Position numbers and translations under genes: made by a program. DNA of 64,000 bases from Erpobdella octoculata. Its lineage: Eukaryota > Annelida > Clitellata > Hirudinida > Erpobdellidae. The stretch covers positions 15,089,154-15,153,153 of the forward strand of contig OZ022238.1 of NCBI GenBank assembly GCA_963978895.1, written 5' to 3'. Position 1 is the stretch's first letter. Each line of letters opens with the position of its first letter. Below the pieces are notes generated by a model, which saw only the letters and a program-made list of their open reading frames with translations, made no database searches and was not told the origin of the DNA. Positions 55,201 through 64,000 of this stretch are shown piece by piece.

Positions 55201-58200
55201 TTTTTTAGTTATTCATTCCTAAAAAGTGTTTTGAAAATTTAAAAAATATTTTTTATTTGTTGAAAGTCGATCACGGATGTGCCGGGTCGGACGTTGATCC
55301 ATAACGGAGATGTGGTCGAGGTTGATGTGGATTCCTTCAGTCAGATCCAAAAAGTTCATCTTTTTCTATTGAGTGATTCTCTGCTTGTTACTCTTTGGCT
55401 ACCTGAGAGGTGAAATTTATATTGTTTGATTGTTATGTTTCTTGTTTAAGTTCTGTGGCTGATTGATTAGTTATTGCGTTTTTACAGTCTTGACGTATAT
55501 TTGTTGATTTTTCTATATAATGTTAATTGATGTCTTTTTATGGCTTGCCTATAATTTAATGCAACAAAGTCAATAAAATGATATATTTAATTATGTATAT
55601 GTAAGTTTATTTATTCATCACAATTAAATAAAGGAAATTATATTTACCAGTCAAATGAAATCAAATTTTGTTTTCTTACTTCACTAGTATTTTTGTTAAT
55701 CTTCATACAGAAAGGGACCAGTGAGGTACAGGTACCAGACTCTCTACGAGTTGGATGGTCTTGCAGTGGTCAATGTCAGAGATACAGGACATGTCAGGAA
55801 TGCATTCAAGATACTCATGTTTCCAGATACGAGAATTTTTATGGCAGACAGTCCAAAAGCTAAAGTTTGCAGTTGAAATTTTGAAATGGAAATAATTTAA
55901 TTTAGTTATTACGCTAGAATTGTATTTGTCTTTGTTATTGTTTGTGAGGAATGCATCATTAGATTATTTATTTATTGAATTAAATATTAATCATTTTTAT
56001 TCAATCAATTGAAAGATTTTTATAACAACTTTCAATGAAGTTCAAATGTGTTCTCCTAAAAAGTAACAACTTTAAGTTAAAATGCCAGATTATTGGTACT
56101 AATGATTTTGATTACTTATGAACACATCCTGAACATTATTTGCTACTTTGAAGGAAGTTAGCATAATTTGACTAGCAAATGATATGTCTTAAGTATATTA
56201 CAGCACACCATAGTAAAAAAAAACACAATTGTTTATCCTGGAATGTAGACACTAAAAGCTGCAGTGTATGATGATAAAAATATGCATTAATGTTTGATTT
56301 CATGTGGATGGAATAAACAAGATTTATTAACCAAAGATATCTGATAAATTAATAAGAAGATCCGATTTATAAAGAAAGCCTTGAATCATAATAACCTAAG
56401 CTAGCAGAAAGTAAACAATTAAATTGAACTATAAAAAATGAAATGCAAATTTAATGTTACTTAAAAATATGGATAATATTAAAATAATTTTTTTTGTTTT
56501 TAGGATAATAATATAAGTTTTAAAACTTGAAAGTAATTTAGATGTAAACAAAAAAAAATACAATAATAATATGGGGATTTATAGGAGAAAGTTTTTAAAT
56601 AGAAGATCTATTTCAAGTAAAATTTAATAATTAATTTTTTCTTTTATGATCTCAATAATCTCTCAATGATTTTTGGAAAGGAAATTGAAAAATGGATTAA
56701 ATTTCTGAAGATTAAAACTAAAACAAATATTAATCAAACCAAATATTTGTATGCATTATAAATCTAATTGCTAATAAATCTTGCATATATATATATATAT
56801 GTGTGTGTTTATTCATATATTCTTTATTATAATTATTGAGGTTTGCAAAAATACTTTGACAATGCACAGAGACAGTGGTTGGATCTGCTCGAGGAAACAA
56901 AGCGCAATAAATCTGCCCAGGAAAGTCACAAGAGGAAATTGGAGGAAGAAGCCACACCCATCCCACTTCCTAGAAGGTCATCTAAACAAGGTTTGCTTTT
57001 TAGTCCTGTAATTTTTTAATTTTTTTCTATTTCTCGTTGCGAATATCATCTGATTAAGAAATTCTTAAAAACTTGCAATTATCCTGCAACTGTTACTCAT
57101 ATCTGGACGTTTAATTAAATTACTTATTAGCCAATGTCATCTGAATATCTTCAAATGTTTATTTTGATGTTCTCCACTGCAGCCACAGAGAAGTTATCAT
57201 CTTCAGTCCTCTCGGCAAGCCCAGTAAGAAGTCCTGGCGAGGCAGATTTTTTGAGGATGGAGTGGGTCAGAGAACTCCCTGAAGATCTTGATGTCTGCAT
57301 TGCTCAGAGGGATTTCGAAGGGGCAGTGGATCTTATTTTAAAAAGTTGATATTTAAAAATTTATTGTTGTTGATTTATTTTGACAGGAATTTTAGATAAT
57401 AAAATTATTATTCATAAATCAGATGAGCATTATACTTATTTATCTATTTGCTATTTTAAGTGAAATGAACTTTGTAATTGTCATTCATTGCTACAAATTT
57501 TTGTTGTAGTAAACAAGCACCTTACCGGATGCCATAGAAATGTCTCAGTCAGTGACTACAAGTAATTTATTTATTATTCTTTATTTAATTTAGTTTGATT
57601 TTAATAGTTTAATCAATCGATTATTTATTGGATTAAAGTTTCTCCTAAAGAGCGCAAAATTATAATTGAGAAGCTGTCTTCCATTTGAAAATCGAGTGTC
57701 ATTGCCTCACAACTGTTTACTGATTTGATTGTATAATTAATTGCCAGTAATTATTTCATTATACATCTCTGTGTGAGGCTAGAGGGGTATCATTATACAT
57801 TCAGTCATGTAGATAGAACAAGTAGTTGTCATTGCAACTGTGATAATCATGTTGGTAAATACAACTGCAACATAATTTGGGGATAACTGTGATCTAATGG
57901 TGGGAATAACTCAGGTGTACGGATGGGAATAACTGTGATGTAATGGTGGCAATAATTGTGGTGTAATGGTGGGGATGACTGTGAGATAAGTGATTGTGGT
58001 AATAACAAAATAAATGAAATCCATTCAGTGACAGTTATATTTTTGGCTCTAGAATGTTGTATCGTTTAATTGCTTGCACAGTAATACATCACTCAAATCT
58101 ATTATTTCTGATCCATTGGTTGATGACATCTTTACTTACAGGAGCAGAATTGATCACCGGGTCAAACAGCTGACTGAGGTTCTCACTCAGGAATTGAAAC

Positions 58201-61200
58201 TTTCACCAGAAAGATCCATCAGAGGAGGACCGAGGTCTGCCCGACGAGCCGTCACACAACTTATCAGGCTTGGGAAGAGCATACAGGTGGGTAGGTGGGT
58301 GGGTGGGTTATGTCTGTGGGTTGGTTGAAAGGAAGATCTATGCATTGTCCATTATTATTTTATTTATATTTTTGCACGTGACTCACAAGGCGCTCCCGTA
58401 ATGGACTTTGTCGATAAGGGAGCGCCTAATCAAATGATTCTTTGATTTGATTTGATTTGATTGTCATCCTCCGTTCCTTCGCTCAAATATTCAAGGGGTT
58501 AATAATAGTTTGCAGCCGTGATATTATTTATAGTAGCTTTGTATTATTGGAGGAGAGATTTGCACAAATTTTATTTTTTTTAACCAATGGGTTTATTTAA
58601 AAATAGCAATAAATGCAGCTCTTTAAGGTGCTTCTTGGCACCCCTGTGGGTGCTATAATAATAACATGGAGGGTTCTAACCATGGACGTTCTGTTCTACA
58701 AATGAATGCCTTACCATTCTACAATTCTATAGTTTTCCTATAGTTGAATTAATTATGAGTTAAACAGTGTAGTTTAAGTAATGTTTTATTGAACAATTTA
58801 ATACAATCTTCTGTAAGAAATCTATGCTCAAATTGTTTAATCTATAAAACTACCAGTCAATTTAAGTCATCATCAGTTTAAAGCTGGACGGGCCGGATAC
58901 AATATTATTAATAAGAGTAATGTACAATTATAGAATAGAAACTATCAAGCAGTGAAGGAGTTTGTTATAGAATAGATATTTTATACTTACTTATACATCC
59001 CATGTTTTACTAATTCATTGAACCACCCATCCAGGCATGCGAGCTGTTCTTGAAAAATCGCAGTGCCATCTCGCACTACGGGCTGAGGCAGCTGAAGACA
59101 GAGAGCAACACATCCCTGTACGTGAGTGGTTTGTGCAAGATGTTCTTCAACACACTGGTCGAAATCTCAAGAGAGTTTCTCAAGGCTTTTCCCAATCACT
59201 CTGGATGTTTTTCAGGTTTTTGAACGCTATTATATTTGAAAATTATATCATTTTTAATTCTTAATAAAGTTTGATGGTTTTTCAAACTTTTTTTTATATT
59301 ATTATCAATATTGTTATTATCAAATGTAACTGCTATTCATAATGTTATTATTTATTTTTTTAATAATTTTTTATTTATCGATATCTATTTCAGCTTTTAT
59401 ATTGTGGTGTAGAGATGAGTTAAAGTTTTTTGTCAACCTGTTCACCTCTCAAGTTTTTGATGTCAAGTCCAACTTTTCTACTGTTGCGCTCTGTGTCGCC
59501 GAGGCGAGAAGGTGTTGTGAGACTGTAAGTGGGTGGGGGTGGTGTTAGTGAATAAAATGATGGTTTATAGGTTAAATATTTTTTTCAATCAATAAATTTT
59601 TTTATTTGGACATAAATAAAGAGGTTCGACATTTGAGTAATATCAAATAACAGTAAGATAAGTCCAAAAGGACTGTATTGATGTAGCTATTAAGTATGAT
59701 GTCTATTATCAATCAGTGAGATATATATATTTATTTATTATGATAAAGTAGATATTTTTCCTGTCAGATATGTCAACCGTTTAATGACTGTAATTGAATT
59801 ACCTGATAATTTATTAATTTCCAGTTAAACGAAGGTGGCCTGGATTTGATGTTCGTACTTGATCGGTTCTTGAACGAGCCTCTCTTGAATCTCATGCAGC
59901 AGGCTGGCGATAATCAGATGGATGCCATCAGGCACAGGGCTGTGGTTAGTGATCAACATATTCATGAGTACCGTATATACTCGGGTATAAGTCAAGAAAT
60001 TTATACACCTTTTATGATGCCAAAAAACGACTTTGACTTATACACGAGACACTGAATATACCGAAGATTTTGAAAGCTGGCAATTTAAATAAAATGGCCT
60101 TAAAAATTAAACTCTATGTTTAGTTTAACGTTTTCATTGTTTTTACATTGTTTTGTAAAGAAAAGACACATTTCCCCAAATTTTTCTTAAAATGTGGTCC
60201 AATGCTATGGATGGAACTGAAGATGACTTACTATTCTAAGATGACGACAAATCAGTAATTGTAATCGACAGTGAAGGTGATGACGAAAACACAGCAGATA
60301 TGAAAATTACACAGTAACAATACGATTTACTGTATAGTGATTCTGATGATGAAGCTCCAGCTTTAGCTAATTCTTTTTTTATTTTATTATTTTTTGGCTT
60401 CGACTTATACTCGAGCTGTGGATTTTGGATGCTATTTTACCTCAAAAAGTACACTTCGACTTGTACTTGGGTCGACTTATACCCGAGTATATACGGTATA
60501 TTAAATATGCAAATTTTTATAATTATGCAGAATAAGATTACTATAATAATTATTGATGTATCTATAAATATAATGCTGTAAATTATTTATTATCATTTTA
60601 GATTTTTTTGATATCTAGATTGAAATTGGATATATCAACTTTATTCTTCTTTAAAGTTTTGTCCTACTTTAATGGTTTTTAATTAATTAGTAGAGAACCA
60701 TCATTGTGAGGAAATGTTAACAGTTATTTGAGGGAAAGTGAATTAATATGTCAAATTCATATGTACTTTGTTGAAGTAAAGTGATATGTCAAGTTTATCT
60801 ACCCGATAATGTAACTCTTAATGTACTGATTGCGAACCACACAATGCCTGCATACATATATAGTAATTTTTCTTATTAATAAAATTTGTTGTAATGTAGG
60901 ATGACCAATGGCGACCTGTGAACTTTCAGTCTGCTGAGTCTTTAAAGAAGTTTGAGGATGATATGAAATCGATTGGATTCGTTGATGTCAGCGATTACTC
61001 ATATAGTAAGTCAATATCCAGTGTTGATGATGATAATAATGGTGATGATGATGAAAGAGTTTTGTTCAGGGCAATGATTATGATCAAATAATCAATAAAG
61101 CTGTCGTTTTATTGCATAAAGTATTGTTTAAGTTTTTTTTTAAATCAATTGAAAAATTCACATTTTTTTTAGAAGAGGCAGTTATTGAGTCACTTTCTCC

Positions 61201-62131
61201 ACTTTCATTTTCTTCTTATATTCTTTCTTTCACAACAGACACCTGCTTCTCCTACTTAACCACTAATACTGTCCAGTTCTCACGCTCCTATCGGTCATTC
61301 AGCTGCGATCTGCTACACCTGTACGAACCGGACATGAGGCGCCCCATCGTCGATGGGCTCAAGGACATATTCAACGCACAGGTGCAGCACATCATCAAGT
61401 CAGTCGAGTCAAAGGAATTCCGGGATGCTGTAAGTAATTGATGTTGTCGGATGCTTGTTGAAATTAATATTTTTTTCATCTATTTTTCAATTTCATTAAT
61501 TGAATAAATAATCTTTTGTGTTTGGGCTGTGAAAAGCTTAATCAATCAGCCTGGTCAATCCAGGAGTAGTTTGATTGATATTTATCATTAGTGAAAGGGC
61601 AGTCACATGAATAGCATGTGTGAGCTCAGTTCAGCTTAGCACATATTTGAAGTTTCACTCACTGCTTTCTCTAAGGTTGAGTACCACCATCATTGAAGCT
61701 GTAAGTGATACGGTCTGGCACATTCTGGTTTTAGACTTAAATGCTGGTTGCATCTAAAACTGTGAGATTCCTAGTGCAAGAGCTGTTTCTGGTACTACCC
61801 GAATGGCTCAAATAAAGCAGCAGCCTAATGTTTTAAAAAATAAGCAGCTCATCCTAGTTAAGTACCTATGTATTTCCTTATTCCTTTATAATTTTGTTTC
61901 CTTTTTAATGAGATAACGATGCTTATGCAGCTAAATGAAACTAAAACTTTAAGTTTTTTGAAGATTAACTGATCTGCATTTCTACCATCATTGCAGCTGC
62001 CTCTGATTAGAAAAAATGCTGCATTTCTTGGGACATCCCTATTACTCTGGGTCAAACAGAGGCACCTAGAAATTGCTGGCTTCCCATTGGTCGAACTGGA
62101 TGACCTCTTTGAACTTTTGAAGAGGATTTAA
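52215..62131 (+). CDS. EXOC8: Exocyst complex component 8 (EXO84/EXOC8), 684 aa
   Basis: Sixteen coding exons in matching phase, total 2,055 nt: 52215-52269, 53616-53780, 54785-54880, 55069-55166, 55267-55409, 55711-55864, 56870-56990, 57183-57344, 57510-57561, 58142-58286, 59035-59215, 59394-59524, 59825-59944, 60900-61005, 61239-61429, 61997-62131. Start ATG GGT GAT; stop TAA 62129-62131. The N-terminal coiled coil includes KKNVYKHYSQFIETAKEIS and MYQLSHLLTEQK (residues 57-95). A PH domain follows (about 140-262, with VYNGD-like IHNGDVVEVD, LDGLAVVNVRD and QWLDLLEETK). The Exo84 C-terminal helical region opens with DVCIAQRDFEGAVDL (about 311-325), identical to vertebrate EXOC8. Length is close to human EXOC8 (725 aa). 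The protein is part of the octameric exocyst that tethers secretory vesicles at the plasma membrane and binds RalA through the PH region. All donors and acceptors used are GT-AG. Confidence 0.95.
52530..53462. repeat. Inverted-repeat element in EXOC8 intron 1
   Basis: The block 52535-52712 (ACAATCTGATAGGTCATTGATCTG...AATAATTTATTGAAAATATAATTAAAG) recurs inverted in two overlapping pieces, 53247-53322 and 53323-53460. The right arm is therefore rearranged or partly duplicated. Foldback-type DNA; family unknown. Confidence 0.75.
53819..54624. mobile_element. 806-bp terminal-inverted-repeat element in EXOC8 intron 2
   Basis: Ends CTAGTATAGCGTCGTGGACC and its inverted copy, extending with mismatches through ATTT-GATGA. 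It starts 39 bp after the exon 2 donor. Flanking gtgatctt and gtgatcaa agree at six of eight bases, while CTAG at the tips makes the true duplication ambiguous. No transposase. The purine-rich segment 54005-54117 is inside. Confidence 0.7.
54005..54117 (-). repeat. Purine-rich GCGGGAGCG segment with CTAGCAGGGTACCC end
   Basis: Repeats gaccgggagcgggaaagc, then an AGAGAGAG tract and CCCCGGGAAACGATGGGTACCCTGCTAG. On the - strand this reads as a retroelement 5' end similar to 50016 and 22227; purine-rich units match 12110-12305. Confidence 0.5.
58386..58470 (+). mobile_element. 3' stub of a non-LTR retroelement with stem-loop and (TTTGA)n tail
   Basis: AGGCGCTCCC (58388-58397) pairs with GGGAGCGCCT (58418-58427) around a 20-base loop, followed by AATCAAATGATTC and four TTTGA/TTTGA-like units to about 58463. 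A 3' stem-loop plus short tandem tail is typical of severely 5'-truncated non-LTR insertions. It lies in EXOC8 intron 10. Confidence 0.6.
59969..60498. mobile_element. TA-flanked inverted-repeat transposon remnant (mariner/pogo-like)
   Basis: The terminal repeats are CCGTATATACTCGGGTATAAG (59971) and its inverse (ending 60496), flanked by TA on both sides. The interior near 60200-60360 reads DGTED and acidic stretches with SDSDDE, separated by stops, as in the acidic tails of pogo/CENP-B-type transposases. It is in EXOC8 intron 13, starting 26 bp after the exon 13 donor. Confidence 0.6.

Positions 62132-64000
<1,869 letters not shown>

Overview
This is a window of nuclear DNA from an AT-rich invertebrate animal. 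The evidence is GT-AG introns, AATAAA poly(A) signals, long dinucleotide repeats, many DNA transposons and retrotransposon relics, and animal-specific gene families. A lophotrochozoan such as an annelid or mollusc would fit, but nothing in the sequence proves the phylum.

Layout. (1) 6176-25181, + strand: an actin-filament-associated-protein (AFAP1-like) gene with two PH domains. I rebuilt it as 17 phase-consistent coding exons; its 5' end lies upstream of the first exon found. (2) 28-50 kb: four genes for cysteine-rich, mostly Cys-Gly-Pro-repeat proteins, two on - (28181-29338; 31709-32788) and two on + (33957-35662; 47184-49700). They resemble the Mst(3)CGP sperm-tail proteins of Drosophila and the C-terminal repeat of mammalian ODF1, and share motifs outside the repeats. 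(3) 36446-42160: a nearly intact LTR retrotransposon inside that cluster, with 5-bp target duplication, tRNA-Trp primer site and polypurine tract. Its integrase lies before reverse transcriptase, the rare Gmr1-type order for a Ty3/gypsy element. (4) 52215-62131, + strand: a complete 16-exon gene for exocyst subunit EXO84/EXOC8 (684 aa predicted).

The rest is introns and spacer filled with mobile DNA: two copies of a 770-bp near-perfect palindrome with 9-bp target duplications (Mutator/foldback-like), a decayed hAT transposon with 8-bp duplications, further hAT-like non-autonomous elements, non-LTR reverse-transcriptase 3' fragments, tRNA-derived SINEs, a TA-flanked inverted-repeat element, minisatellites and long (TA)n, (CT)n and (TACA)n tracts.

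Function. AFAP1-like (actin cytoskeleton) and EXOC8 (vesicle tethering) are housekeeping or cell-architecture genes with no evident joint role. The CGP cluster is the distinctive part: a locally expanded family of probable sperm structural proteins interrupted by a recently inserted retrotransposon.
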